Shown piece by piece: positions 19,838 through 33,330 of a stretch of DNA of 64,000 nt. Source of the DNA: Sphingomonas rubra (GTDB lineage: Bacteria > Pseudomonadota > Alphaproteobacteria > Sphingomonadales > Sphingomonadaceae); assembly GCF_900115745.1 (NCBI RefSeq), contig NZ_FOXP01000003.1:69501-133500 (forward strand), read 5' to 3'. Position 1 is the first letter of the stretch, and the number at the start of each line of letters is the position of its first letter. The notes beneath the pieces are model-generated. The model had not been told where the DNA came from, did no database searches, and saw nothing but the letters and a program-made list of their open reading frames with translations. The position numbers and the translations under genes are program-made.

Positions 19838-21774
19838 CCATGCTCCACGACCTCGCCACCGCCGCGGGGCTCCAGATCGACTGGACCGACGCGAGCGGCC
19901 AGGCGAAGCGGGTCGCCGACGACGCGCTCGCCGACGTGCTCGCCGCACTCGGCTACCCCGACGATGGCACGTCGCTCAATCGCCTCCGTGCCGATCAGGC
20001 GGCCGCCGCCCGGTCGTTCGTGTCGGGCGAGCAGGGGCAGGCGATCGCACTGCCGGACGGCGGCCGCGGCACGCTGCACCTGGCAGGCGGCGGCGCGGTC
20101 GACGTGGACGGTATCGTCCCGCCGCTCGACGAGTTCGGCTATCACCGGCTCGACCTCGGCACGCACGTGATGACCGTGGCGGTGGCGCCGCCGCGCTGCT
20201 TCACCGTCGCGGATGCCGCCCCCGGCCGCCGCTCCTGGGGCCCGGCCGTGCAGATTCCTGCCCTGCGCGACACGCGGGCCACCGCCTTCGGCGATTTCAC
20301 CACCCTCGCCCGCTCGGCGACGGCCCTCGGCGCCGCGGGTGCCGATCTCATCGGGATCAGCCCGGTGCACGCGCTCTTCCCTGCCGATCCCGGCCGCTAC
20401 AGCCCCTATGCGCCGTCGAGCAGGCTCTTTCTCAACATCCTCTACGCCGACCCTGCATTGGTCGGGCATCCGATCACGGGCGAGGCCGCGCCCGACTTGA
20501 TCGACTGGGGTGCCGCCATCCCCCAGCGGATCGCCGCCCTGCGCGCCGCGTTCGACGCACGCCCCGACGCCGTCTCGGATGCCGTCGCGCGCTTCGCCGA
20601 GCAAGGCGGCGCGGCGTTGCAGCGCCACGCCCGCTTCGACGCGCTGCACGCGCGTTTCTTCTCCCAAGGCGCGCATGGCTGGCAGGACTGGCCCACCGCC
20701 TATCGCGATCCCGCCGGCGACGCGGTCGCGCGGTTCGCGCGCGAGCACGCGGACGAGGTCGATTTCTACCTGTTCTGCCAGTGGCTCGCCGATCGTGGTC
20801 TGGCGGAGGCGCAATCCGCCGCCAAGGACGCCGGCATGGCGCTCGGCTTGGTCGCCGACCTCGCCGTCGGCATGGACGCGGGCGGCAGCCACGCGTGGAG
20901 CCGCCCGCAGGACCTCATCACCGGCCTCTCGGTCGGCGCGCCGCCCGATCTGCTCGGGCCCGCGGGGCAGAATTGGGGCATCACCGGCTTCTCGCCGCTC
21001 GGCCTCGCGCGCTCGGCGTTCGAGCCGTTCATCGCCACCATCCGCGCCGCGCTGGCGCACGCGGGCGGCATCCGCATCGATCACGCCATGGGGCTCCAGC
21101 GCCTGTGGGTCGTGCCCGACGGCAAGTCGGCCGCGGACGGCGCCTATCTCTCCTACCCGGTCGACGACATGCTCCGCATCCTGGCGATCGAGAGCCAGAC
21201 CGCCGGCGCGATCGTCATCGGCGAGGATCTAGGCACCGTTCCCGAGGGCTTCCGCCCCAAGCTCGACCAGCGTCACGTCCTCGGCATGCGCGTGATGCCG
21301 TTCGAAGCGGACGGCGACCGGCTGAAGCCCCCCGCCGCCTACGACGCTGCCGCCGCGGTGATGACCGGCACGCACGACTTGCCGACGATCGCCGGCTGGT
21401 GGCGCGGCCGCGACATCGAGGTGAAGGAGGAAGCGGGCGTCTTCGCCGAGAGCATCGACGACCGCGCCCGCCAGCGCACCGGCTGGTGGCGCAGCTTCGT
21501 CGAGGCGGGCGTCGCCACCGGCGACCAGCCCCCACCGGACGATCCCGCTCCCGTGGTCGCCGCCGCGCTCGCCTTTGTCGGCCGAACCCCCTGCGACGTC
21601 GCGGTGATCCCGCTGGAGGACATCGCCGGCCTGGTCGAGCAGCCCAACCTGCCCGGCACCACCATCGAACATCCCAATTGGCGCCGCCGCATGCCCGCCG
21701 ACACCGCCGTCATGCTCGACGACGCGGTGACCGCGGCGAACGTCGCCACGCTCAAGGAAGCCCGTTCCCGATGA
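19834..21774 (+). CDS. malQ: 4-alpha-glucanotransferase (amylomaltase)
   Basis: Transfers alpha-1,4-glucan segments between malto-oligosaccharides and releases glucose; here it probably recycles short chains left by GlgX and TreYZ. The 646-residue protein has a variable N-terminal 150 residues, then GH77 features: RSWGPAVQIPALRDTR, GADLIGISPVHALFPADPGR with SPYAPSSRLFLNILY, IRIDHAMGLQRLWVVPDG with the nucleophile region, IVIGEDLGTVPEGFR with the acid/base Glu, and MTGTHDLPTIAGWW. ATGA overlaps at both ends tie it to treZ and treY. Confidence 0.93.
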   Translation: MTMLHDLATAAGLQIDWTDASGQAKRVADDALADVLAALGYPDDGTSLNRLRADQAAAARSFVSGEQGQAIALPDGGRGTLHLAGGGAVDVDGIVPPLDEFGYHRLDLGTHVMTVAVAPPRCFTVADAAPGRRSWGPAVQIPALRDTRATAFGDFTTLARSATALGAAGADLIGISPVHALFPADPGRYSPYAPSSRLFLNILYADPALVGHPITGEAAPDLIDWGAAIPQRIAALRAAFDARPDAVSDAVARFAEQGGAALQRHARFDALHARFFSQGAHGWQDWPTAYRDPAGDAVARFAREHADEVDFYLFCQWLADRGLAEAQSAAKDAGMALGLVADLAVGMDAGGSHAWSRPQDLITGLSVGAPPDLLGPAGQNWGITGFSPLGLARSAFEPFIATIRAALAHAGGIRIDHAMGLQRLWVVPDGKSAADGAYLSYPVDDMLRILAIESQTAGAIVIGEDLGTVPEGFRPKLDQRHVLGMRVMPFEADGDRLKPPAAYDAAAAVMTGTHDLPTIAGWWRGRDIEVKEEAGVFAESIDDRARQRTGWWRSFVEAGVATGDQPPPDDPAPVVAAALAFVGRTPCDVAVIPLEDIAGLVEQPNLPGTTIEHPNWRRRMPADTAVMLDDAVTAANVATLKEARSR

Positions 21775-24128
21775 CCCGCCCTCCCGTTCCGGTCCGCGCC
21801 ACCTACCGGCTTCAGCTCCACGAGAAGTTCACCTTCGCCGATGCCGAGGCGATCGTCCCCTACCTCGCCGATCTCGGCATCAGTCACGCCTATCTGTCGC
21901 CGATCACCACCGCCGCCAGGGGCTCGACCCACGGCTACGACGTGGTCGATCCGACCGCGATCAACCCCGAACTGGGTGGCGAGGAAGGCTTCCGCTCGCT
22001 CGTCGCCGCCCTGCGCGCGCGGGACATGGGCGTCGTCATCGACATCGTTCCCAACCATATGGGCGTGGCCGGCGGCGAGAACGCCTGGTGGAACGACGTC
22101 CTCGCCCGCGGTCGCGACAGCGAGTTCGCCACCGTGTTCGACATCGACTGGTCGACGCCGATCGTCCTTCCCATCCTCGGCGATCCGCTGCCCAAGGCGC
22201 TCGCCGACGGCGCGATCGCGGTCGATGGGGACGAGATCGTCGCCTATGGCGAGCATCGCTTTCCGCTGCGCCCCGAAGACCGCGGCACCACCGACCCGGT
22301 CGCCGACTTGCTCGACCGCCAGCATTATCGGCTCGCCTGGTGGCGCACGGCCGACGACGAGCTCAACTGGCGCCGCTTCTTCACCGTCAACGAACTCGCC
22401 GGCGTCCGCGTCGGCGATCCGGCGGTGTTCGAGCGCACCCACGCGCTGATCCTGCGCCTGTGGGAGGAGCGGCTGATCGACGGCGTCCGCGTCGACCATG
22501 TCGACGGCCTGACCGACCCGGCCGGCTACTGCCGCACCTTGCGCGAGCGGATGGGCCCCAATGCGATCATCTGGATCGAGAAGATCCTGGGCGCCGGCGA
22601 GCCGCTCGCCAAGGATTGGGGCGTCGACGGCACCAGCGGCTACGACTTCATGGAGGAAGTGTCCGCCCTCCTCCACGATCCCGCCGGCGAGGCACCGCTC
22701 GGCGAGGCTTGGGCAGCGCTGTCCGGCCGTCCCGCCGATTTCGCGCCCGAGGAGTTGCAGGCGCGCCAGGACGAGCTCGCCTGGCAGTTCGAGGGCCAGC
22801 TGAAGGGCTGCGTTCGCGCCTTCGTCCGCCTTGCCGAGAGCGATCCCGACAACGTCCTGACGCCCGAGATGCTGCGCCGCGCCGTGCAGCGACTGCTCTG
22901 GATCTTCCCCGTCTACCGCACCTACGGCACCGGCGATGGCGCACCGGCGAGCGACGCGGCGATCCGCGCGCTCGCGCGTGAGCGGGTCGCGCCGCTGATC
23001 CCGCCGGGCGAGGACTTCGTGGTCGACGCGGTGCTCGCCTGGCTGGCGGGCGAGGGGCCGGGCGAGGCGGCGCTGGCGGCGGAGGCGGTCCGCCGCTTCC
23101 AGCAGCTCTCCGCCCCGGTCGCCGCCAAGGGCGTCGAGGACACGGCCTTTTACCGCTACGGCCGCCTTCTCTCGCGCAACGACGTCGGCTTCGACGCCGA
23201 GCGCTTCGCGATGACCGCCGACGAGTTCCACGCGCGCATGGCCGCGCGCGCGGCCGACTGGCCGAGGGCGCTGCTCGCCACCGCCACCCACGACCACAAG
23301 CGCGGCGAGGACGTGCGCGCGCGGCTGGCGGTGCTGAGCGGCATGGCCGACACGTGGGCAGCGCACGTCGCCCGCTGGAACGACCTCGCCGCGGACGCGC
23401 TCGACGGCGTCGATCCGGCGGACGCGTACATGCTCTACCAGACGCTCTACGGCGCCTGGCCGGAAGGCTTGGCGACCGACGATGCCGACGGGCTCGCCGC
23501 CTTCGCGGAGCGGGTCAACGCCTGGCAGCAGAAGGCCCTGCGCGAAGGCAAGCTACGCTCTTCCTGGGAAGCACCGCAGGAGGATTATGAAGCACGCTGC
23601 GCCGCGCTGACGAAGGCGCTGCTCGATCCCGCCCGCTCCGCCGCCTTCCTGGCCGACCTCGCCGCGCTCCGTGACGAGGCCGCGCCGGCCGCCGAGGCTG
23701 CGACGCTCGTCCAGATGGCGCTGCGGCTGACCGTACCGGGCGTGCCCGACACCTATCAGGGCACCGAGTTCGCCGATCTCAGCCTGGTCGATCCCGACAA
23801 CCGCCGCCCGGTCGACTACGCCGCCCGCGTGAAGGCGCTCGCGGACGGATCGTCGGCCAAGCTCGCGCTGATGGCCGAATTGCTGACGCTCCGCCGCGAC
23901 CACCCCCAGCTGTTCGCGACCGGCGACTACCGGCCGGTCGCCGCCAACGGCACCCGCGCCGCCGACCTGCTCGCCTTCACCCGCTCCGCGGGCGACGAGC
24001 GCCTGTTCGTGGCCGTCGCGCTGCGCGGCGGAGACGATTGGGGAGACACGGCGCTGTCCCTCGATGGCGAAACGATGTCGGCGAGCGCCTTGTTCGCGAA
24101 CAGCCCGGTGACGACTCGCATCGGCTGA
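21771..24128 (+). CDS. treY: Malto-oligosyltrehalose synthase
   Basis: Isomerises the reducing-end alpha-1,4 bond of malto-oligosaccharides to an alpha,alpha-1,1 bond, giving the TreZ substrate. The 785-residue product begins MTRPPVPVRATYRLQLHEKF, which is the TreY N-terminal signature. Further motifs are ISHAYLSPITTAARGSTHGYDV, MGVVIDIVPNHMGV, IDGVRVDHVDGLTDP with the nucleophile, IIWIEKILGAGE with the acid/base, VAAKGVEDTAFYRY and ATHDHKRGEDVRARLAVL. This is the last gene of the operon; a hairpin lies 12 nt beyond the stop. Confidence 0.96.
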   Translation: MTRPPVPVRATYRLQLHEKFTFADAEAIVPYLADLGISHAYLSPITTAARGSTHGYDVVDPTAINPELGGEEGFRSLVAALRARDMGVVIDIVPNHMGVAGGENAWWNDVLARGRDSEFATVFDIDWSTPIVLPILGDPLPKALADGAIAVDGDEIVAYGEHRFPLRPEDRGTTDPVADLLDRQHYRLAWWRTADDELNWRRFFTVNELAGVRVGDPAVFERTHALILRLWEERLIDGVRVDHVDGLTDPAGYCRTLRERMGPNAIIWIEKILGAGEPLAKDWGVDGTSGYDFMEEVSALLHDPAGEAPLGEAWAALSGRPADFAPEELQARQDELAWQFEGQLKGCVRAFVRLAESDPDNVLTPEMLRRAVQRLLWIFPVYRTYGTGDGAPASDAAIRALARERVAPLIPPGEDFVVDAVLAWLAGEGPGEAALAAEAVRRFQQLSAPVAAKGVEDTAFYRYGRLLSRNDVGFDAERFAMTADEFHARMAARAADWPRALLATATHDHKRGEDVRARLAVLSGMADTWAAHVARWNDLAADALDGVDPADAYMLYQTLYGAWPEGLATDDADGLAAFAERVNAWQQKALREGKLRSSWEAPQEDYEARCAALTKALLDPARSAAFLADLAALRDEAAPAAEAATLVQMALRLTVPGVPDTYQGTEFADLSLVDPDNRRPVDYAARVKALADGSSAKLALMAELLTLRRDHPQLFATGDYRPVAANGTRAADLLAFTRSAGDERLFVAVALRGGDDWGDTALSLDGETMSASALFANSPVTTRIG

Positions 24129-24140
24129 TCCACGCGCCCC

Positions 24141-24168
24141 CCGTGCTCCCGCTCATGCAGGAGCACGG
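24141..24168. terminator. Hairpin between convergent treY and csaA
   Basis: Stem of 9 bp (CCGTGCTCC / GGAGCACGG) with a 10-nt loop. It lies in the 59-nt gap between two converging genes, the expected place for a bidirectional terminator. It lacks a clear U-run. Confidence 0.5.
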
Positions 24169-24187
24169 ATCGTTCGACCGACCGCCG

Positions 24188-24532
24188 CTAGAACAATCGC
24201 CCGCCATCCGGCACCGGCCGTTCCGGCGATACCAGCACCACCTCGCCGTCCGCATCGGGAAAGCCGAGCGTCAGCACCTCCGACATCATCGGCCCGATCT
24301 GCCGCGGCGGGAAGTTGACCACCGCTGCGACCTGCCGTCCGACCAGCGTTTCGGGCGCGTAATGCCGCGTGATCTGCGCGGATGATCGCTTGCGCCCGAT
24401 CTCCGGCCCGAAATCGATGACCAGCTTGATCGCCGGCTTGCGCGCTTTCGGGAAAGGTTCGGCGGCGACGATCGTGCCGACGCGCACATCGACCTTCAGG
24501 AAATCGTCGAAGGCGATCGTCGGCTCGGGCAT
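24188..24532 (-). CDS. csaA: CsaA-like tRNA-binding protein
   Basis: A 114-residue protein consisting of one tRNA-binding (EMAP II/Trbp111-like OB-fold) domain. [60 protein letters not shown] and [10 protein letters not shown] follow the CsaA pattern exactly. CsaA has been described as a chaperone with export-related activity that binds tRNA-like structures; its exact job is uncertain. The ATG shares one base with the stop of the upstream GST gene (TGATG), so the two are translationally coupled. Confidence 0.9.
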   Translation of the reverse strand: MPEPTIAFDDFLKVDVRVGTIVAAEPFPKARKPAIKLVIDFGPEIGRKRSSAQITRHYAPETLVGRQVAAVVNFPPRQIGPMMSEVLTLGFPDADGEVVLVSPERPVPDGGRLF

Positions 24533-25203
24533 CAGAAATCCGGATTGTCGTAGTGCGAGGGCGGGCTGACCAGCTCCATCCGCTCGGCGAGCAGCGGCCG
24601 GAACGAGGGGCGGCTCTTCAGCCCGCGATACCAGCGCGCCGTCTGCTCATGCCCCTTCCAGTCGATGCCGCCGAGATAGTCGGTGATCGAGATCTGCGCC
24701 GCCGCCGCCAGATCGGCGAGCGTCATCGTCGCCCCCGCCAGCCACTGCCGGTGGTCGAGCAGGTAATCGACGTAATCGAGGTGCGTGATCGCCGCCTTCA
24801 TCGCCTCGCGCAGCGCGCGGGCATCCGGCGCGGCGCGGTGGGCGACCCGCTTCTCCATCCGTTCGTAGAGCAGTGGGCCGGTCACCTCGCGGAAGAAATT
24901 GTCGTCGAACCAGGCGACCAGCCGGCGGATCTCGGCGCGGCTGGTGGCGGTGCCGCTGATCAGCGACGCCTGCTCCACCGTCTCCTCGAAATACTCGCAG
25001 ATCGCCGTCGAGTCGATCAGCAGGATGTCACGGCCGGCATCCACCATCACCGGCACCTGGCCGGCCGGGTTCATGTCCAGGAACTCGTCCCGCCGCGCCC
25101 AGGGCGATTCCCGCACCAGCTCGTAGCCGACACCCTTCTCACCCAGCAGCAGCCGAAGCTTGCGGCTGAACGGGCACAGGGGAAATTGGTAGAGCTGCCA
25201 CAT
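24532..25203 (-). CDS. Glutathione S-transferase family protein
   Basis: A 223-residue cytoplasmic protein. The N-terminal thioredoxin fold starts [20 protein letters not shown] with a CPFS motif, followed by cis-Pro [14 protein letters not shown] and [14 protein letters not shown]. An all-helical C-terminal domain follows ([20 protein letters not shown]). The CPFS cysteine suggests a beta- or omega-like GST with thiol-transferase chemistry. Substrate unknown. It is coupled to csaA downstream by a 1-nt overlap and lies 38 nt after the gltB stop. Confidence 0.88.
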   Translation of the reverse strand: MWQLYQFPLCPFSRKLRLLLGEKGVGYELVRESPWARRDEFLDMNPAGQVPVMVDAGRDILLIDSTAICEYFEETVEQASLISGTATSRAEIRRLVAWFDDNFFREVTGPLLYERMEKRVAHRAAPDARALREAMKAAITHLDYVDYLLDHRQWLAGATMTLADLAAAAQISITDYLGGIDWKGHEQTARWYRGLKSRPSFRPLLAERMELVSPPSHYDNPDF

Positions 25204-25241
25204 GCTTGCCTGTTAGGCTCCCTGCCGCCCGTCTGTCACCC

Positions 25242-29743
<4,502 letters not shown>

Positions 29744-29747
<4 letters not shown>

Positions 29748-31168
29748 GCCGCCACCTTCTCAGCCCGTGCCTTCGCCTTCAGCCACTTGTGCATGCTCGC
29801 CGCCACGTCGCGGCCGTCGCGGATCGCCCACACCACAAGGCTCGCGCCGCGGACGATGTCGCCCGCCGCGAACACGCCGTCGAGGCTGGTCATCAGCGTG
29901 GTGCCGTCGACCAGCACCGTGCCCCATCGGCTCACCGACAGGTCGGGCGAACCCCACAGCGTCGGCAACTCCTCCGCGTCGAAGCCCAGCGCCTTGATGA
30001 CGAGATCGGCCTCGATCGCGACGTCGCCGCCGGGATCGCGCTCGGGACTGCGCCGGCCGCTGGCATCGGGACGGCCGAGCCGCATGCGGCTGGCGCGCAC
30101 CGTGCCGGCCTCGATCGCCAGCGGGGCGGAGAGCCAGACGAATTCGGCCCCCTCCTCCTCGGCGTTCGCCACCTCGCGCTGGCTGCCGGGCATGTTGGCG
30201 CGGTCGCGGCGATACAGGCATTTCACCGATGCCGCCCCCTGGCGGATCGCGGTGCGGACGCAGTCCATCGCGGTGTCGCCGCCGCCGATCACCACCACGC
30301 GGCGACCGGCGGCATCCAGCGTGCCGTCGTCGAACGCCGCTACCGCGTCGCCGAAGCCCTTGCGGTTGGAAGCGGTAAGGAAATCGAGCGCCGCGACCGC
30401 GCCGTCCGCGCCCGGCACCTCGACCTGCCGCGCCTTGTACACGCCGGTCGCGATCAGCACCGCGTCGTGGCGCGCGCGCAGCTCGTCGAGCGATGCGTCC
30501 TCGCCCACTGCGAAGCCCTCGTGGAACACGATCCCGGCCGCCTTCAGCCGGTCGACCCGGCGCATCACCACCGGCTTCTCCAGCTTGAAGCCGGGAATGC
30601 CGTAGGTCAGCAGCCCGCCGGCCCGGTCGTGCCGGTCATAGACGTGGACGTCGTAACCGTGGCCGCGCAGATATTCCGCCGCGGTCAGCCCCGCCGGCCC
30701 GGCGCCGATCACCGCCACTGATTGCCCGCGCGAGCGGCCGACGGCGACCGGCTCGACCCAGCCTTCCGCCCAGGCGGTGTCGGTGATGAACTTCTCGACC
30801 GACCCGATCGTCACCGCGCCGTGGCCGGAGAACTCGATCACGCAATTGCCTTCGCACAGCCGGTCCTGCGGGCAGATACGGCCGCAGATCTCCGGCATGG
30901 TCGAGGTGGCGTTGGACAGTTCGTACGCTTCGCGCAGCCGCCCCTCGGCGGTCAGCCGCAGCCAGTCGGGGATGTGGTTGTGCAGCGGGCAATGCACGGA
31001 GCAATAAGGCACGCCGCACTGCGAGCAGCGCCCCGCCTGCGCCTCGGCCGCCGGCACGGCGTAGCGGTCGGCGATCTCCTGGAAGTCCTGTGTACGGGCA
31101 TCCGCGTCGCGCTTGCCCGGATAGGCCTGCGCCCGATCGACGAACTTCAGCATCGGCATCTCGGCCAT
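29744..31168 (-). CDS. gltD: Glutamate synthase (NADPH) small subunit
   Basis: Passes electrons from NADPH through FAD and Fe-S clusters to GltB. The 474-residue product has the N-terminal 4Fe-4S cysteines in RCSQCGVPYCSVHCPLHNHI and CGRICPQDRLCEGNCV. The FAD-binding GAGPAGLTAAEYLRGHGYDV and the NADPH-binding GGGDTAMDCVRTAIRQGA follow, with AAGDIVRGASLVVWAI near the end. The ATG at 31168 has GGGA 7 nt upstream; a longer reading would add non-homologous residues. It is the first gene of the gltD-gltB pair, transcribed from the 150-nt gap before uppP. That gap holds a short GTCAGC-TTT-GCTGAC hairpin at 31229-31243. Confidence 0.96.
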
Positions 31169-31316
31169 GAGCAATCCCGCACGATTATTTCGTGCGGCAG
31201 CCTCTACACGTCGAGAAGACGATCTCAAGTCAGCTTTGCTGACCTATTTACGACAAACTTTGTTGCTTCGTGGCTAGCCAGCCGTTCCCAGCAGAGAAGA
31301 AGGTCCGCTTCAAACC

Positions 31317-32117
31317 CTATCGGCCATAGAGCCAGATCAGCGCCACCGCGCCCGCCACGATCCGGTACCAGGCGAACGGCGCGAACCCGTGCCGCGTCAC
31401 CACCGCCAGGAACGCCTTCACCACCGCCAACGCGACCAGGAACGCGGTGACGAACCCGATCGCGATCAATCCCATGCCGTCGGCGGTGATCGCGTCGCGA
31501 TGCTTGAACAGTTGCAGCACCGTCGCCCCCGTCAACGTCGGCAGCGCCAGGAAGAAGGAGAAGTCGGCCGCCGTCCGCCGATCGATGCCGAGCGACATCG
31601 CCCCCATGATCGTCGCGCCCGAACGGCTGACGCCCGGCACCATCGCCAGGCACTGGACCAGCCCGATCTTGACCGACTGGCCGACGGTCACGCCGGCGAT
31701 GCCGAGCACATTGTGCGTCCGTGCCAGCCGCTCCACCACCAGGATGCCGATGCCGCCCGCGATCAGCGCCCAGGCGACCACCGTCGCATTCTCCAGCAGC
31801 GCGTCGATCTGGTCGGCGAAGGCGAGGCCCAGCACCACCGCCGGCACGAACGCGATCAGCAGGTTGCGCACGAACGCCACCGAGTTTGCCTCCCACCGCG
31901 TCAGGCCGACCGCCACCGCCCAGAAGGTCCGCCAGTACAGCGCCACGATCGCCAGGATCGCGCCCGGCTGGATCGCGATGTTGAACACCGCCCAATCCTC
32001 CGCGCGAAAGCCGAGCAGCTCGGTGGCGAGCACCAGATGGCCGGTGGACGACACCGGCAGGAATTCCGTCACCCCCTCGACGATGCCGAGCAGGATCGCG
32101 ACCAGCCAATCGCTCAT
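31317..32117 (-). CDS. uppP: Undecaprenyl-diphosphatase
   Basis: An inner-membrane enzyme that dephosphorylates undecaprenyl diphosphate so the lipid carrier can be reused for peptidoglycan; it can confer bacitracin resistance. The 266-residue protein has about eight hydrophobic segments and both BacA signatures: GIVEGVTEFLPVSSTGHL near the N-terminus and AMVPGVSRSGATIMGAM in the middle. The ATG lies 5 nt after the stop of the NDUFA9-like gene, so the pair is probably co-transcribed. Confidence 0.96.
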   Translation of the reverse strand: MSDWLVAILLGIVEGVTEFLPVSSTGHLVLATELLGFRAEDWAVFNIAIQPGAILAIVALYWRTFWAVAVGLTRWEANSVAFVRNLLIAFVPAVVLGLAFADQIDALLENATVVAWALIAGGIGILVVERLARTHNVLGIAGVTVGQSVKIGLVQCLAMVPGVSRSGATIMGAMSLGIDRRTAADFSFFLALPTLTGATVLQLFKHRDAITADGMGLIAIGFVTAFLVALAVVKAFLAVVTRHGFAPFAWYRIVAGAVALIWLYGR

Positions 32118-32122
32118 GTGCG

Positions 32123-33055
32123 TCAGGCGGCCTGTTCGCGCGCGCGGCGGCCGAAGCGGCCCTGCCGGCGGAACCGCACCAGCCACTCGGGCGCCACCGC
32201 CGCCATCGGCGTCGGCGCGATGCCCAGCGCCGTCAGCCCGTCCTCGCCCGCGACGACGTTGTCGTGCTGCAGCATCAGCCACTGGTCGCGGTCGATCGGC
32301 GTGCCCGGCAATGCGGCGAGCAGCGCGCCCGCCATGTCGGGCAGCGCCACCAGCCGCGGCGAGCGGTCGATCGCGTCGGCGAGGAACCGGTGCAGTTCCA
32401 TCATCGTGACGATGTCGGGCCCGCCCAGTTCCAGCACCTGTCCGCCGAACCGACCCGGATCGGCCGCCGTCGCGGCGACCGCCTCGCCCACGTCGCCCGC
32501 GAACACCGGCTGGAAGCGGGTGTCCGCGCGCAGCACGGGAACGATCGGGCTGGTCGCGATCATCTGCGCGAAGCGGTTGAGGAACTGGTCCTCGCGTCCG
32601 AACACCGTGGAGGGCCGCAGGATCGTCGCGGTCGGGAAGGCGGCGCGTACCGCCGCCTCGCCCTCGCCCTTGCTGCGGCCGTAGGCGGAGGCGGCGCCCG
32701 CGTCCGCGCCGATCGCGGAGACGTGGACCAGCGCGCCGGCGCCCGCCTGCGCCGCCGCCTCGGCGACGACGCGCGCGCCGCCCACCTGTACCCGCTCCAT
32801 CGACGGGCCGAAGGTGCCGACCAGGTTCACCACCACGTCCGCCCCTGCCACGGCGCGCGCCACGGTGTCCGGCCGGGTCACGTCCGCGGCGACGAACTGC
32901 GTCTGGCCGAGGCCGCCTTGCGTCTTCAGGAACCACGCGTCACGCGGATCACGCTGCGCGATCCGCACGCGCGCGCCCGCGCCGAGCAGCGACCGCACCG
33001 CGTATCGGCCGAGAAAGCCGCCGCCTCCGATCAGCGTTACCAGCTTGTTCTTCAT
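32123..33055 (-). CDS. Complex I NDUFA9-like NAD(P)-binding protein
   Basis: A 310-residue atypical short-chain dehydrogenase of the NDUFA9 type. The Rossmann motif is LVTLIGGGGFLGRYAVRSLL at the N-terminus. Then come GADVVVNLVGTFG, LVHVSAIGADAGAASAYGRS with the Y/K positions degenerate, and ATILRPSTVFGRED. In mitochondria the relative is an accessory subunit of complex I; in alphaproteobacteria the role is less clear, possibly quinone or redox related. The ATG at 33055 is chosen because the Rossmann strand starts five residues later. It is followed by uppP and transcribed away from tRNA-Leu. Confidence 0.87.
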   Translation of the reverse strand: MKNKLVTLIGGGGFLGRYAVRSLLGAGARVRIAQRDPRDAWFLKTQGGLGQTQFVAADVTRPDTVARAVAGADVVVNLVGTFGPSMERVQVGGARVVAEAAAQAGAGALVHVSAIGADAGAASAYGRSKGEGEAAVRAAFPTATILRPSTVFGREDQFLNRFAQMIATSPIVPVLRADTRFQPVFAGDVGEAVAATAADPGRFGGQVLELGGPDIVTMMELHRFLADAIDRSPRLVALPDMAGALLAALPGTPIDRDQWLMLQHDNVVAGEDGLTALGIAPTPMAAVAPEWLVRFRRQGRFGRRAREQAA

Positions 33056-33156
33056 GGGGTGTCCGTTTCGCCAATCCGTGTCGCCACGCCTTTGCCCCTC
33101 GCACCGGCTGTTGACAAGGCTCCGCCCCACCCCCTAAAGGCCGCCGCCTACCCCGT

Positions 33157-33243
33157 GCCCAGATGGCGGAATTGGTAGACGCACCAGCTTCAGGTGCTGG
33201 CGATCGCAAGGTCGTGGAGGTTCGAGTCCTCTTCTGGGCACCA
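33157..33243 (+). tRNA. tRNA-Leu (anticodon CAG)
   Basis: An 87-nt gene. The acceptor strands GCCCAGA and TCTGGGC pair, with discriminator A and encoded CCA. The anticodon stem CCAGC/GCTGG encloses the loop TTCAGGT with anticodon CAG at 33190-33192. A long variable arm (class II) is followed by the T-arm GGAGGTTCGAGTCC. The last 17 nt form attL of the integrated element that follows. Confidence 0.97.
33227..33243. repeat. attL core (tRNA-Leu 3' end)
   Basis: TCCTCTTCTGGGCACCA, identical to 41643-41659. The bases on either side differ between the copies (g/a before, a/t after), so the identity is exactly 17 bp. Confidence 0.9.
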
Positions 33244-33296
33244 ACACCCTCTTGAGGGTTGTTTATCAAGGATTTCAGCAGGTTTCGGCAGTCGGT

Positions 33297-33304
33297 GGCA
33301 CATA
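33297..33304. repeat. Candidate integrase arm-type site, left end
   Basis: GGCACATA, 54 nt inside attL and upstream of the integrase start. The same octamer occurs twice near the right end (41573 and 41583) in the same orientation. Placement at both ends suggests integrase arm binding; this is inferred from position only. Confidence 0.4.
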
Positions 33305-33330
33305 AACCAGCCACAGACGAGGCTCCCGAG

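Noticed and set aside
16038-23366. Several long minus-strand frames opposite glgX, treZ, malQ and treY
   Set aside because: Shadow frames of well-identified enzymes; no domain or ribosome binding site.
33259-33330. Upstream TTG start for the integrase
   Set aside because: It would add 24 residues without similarity; family members begin MARxSNL at the ATG 33331.
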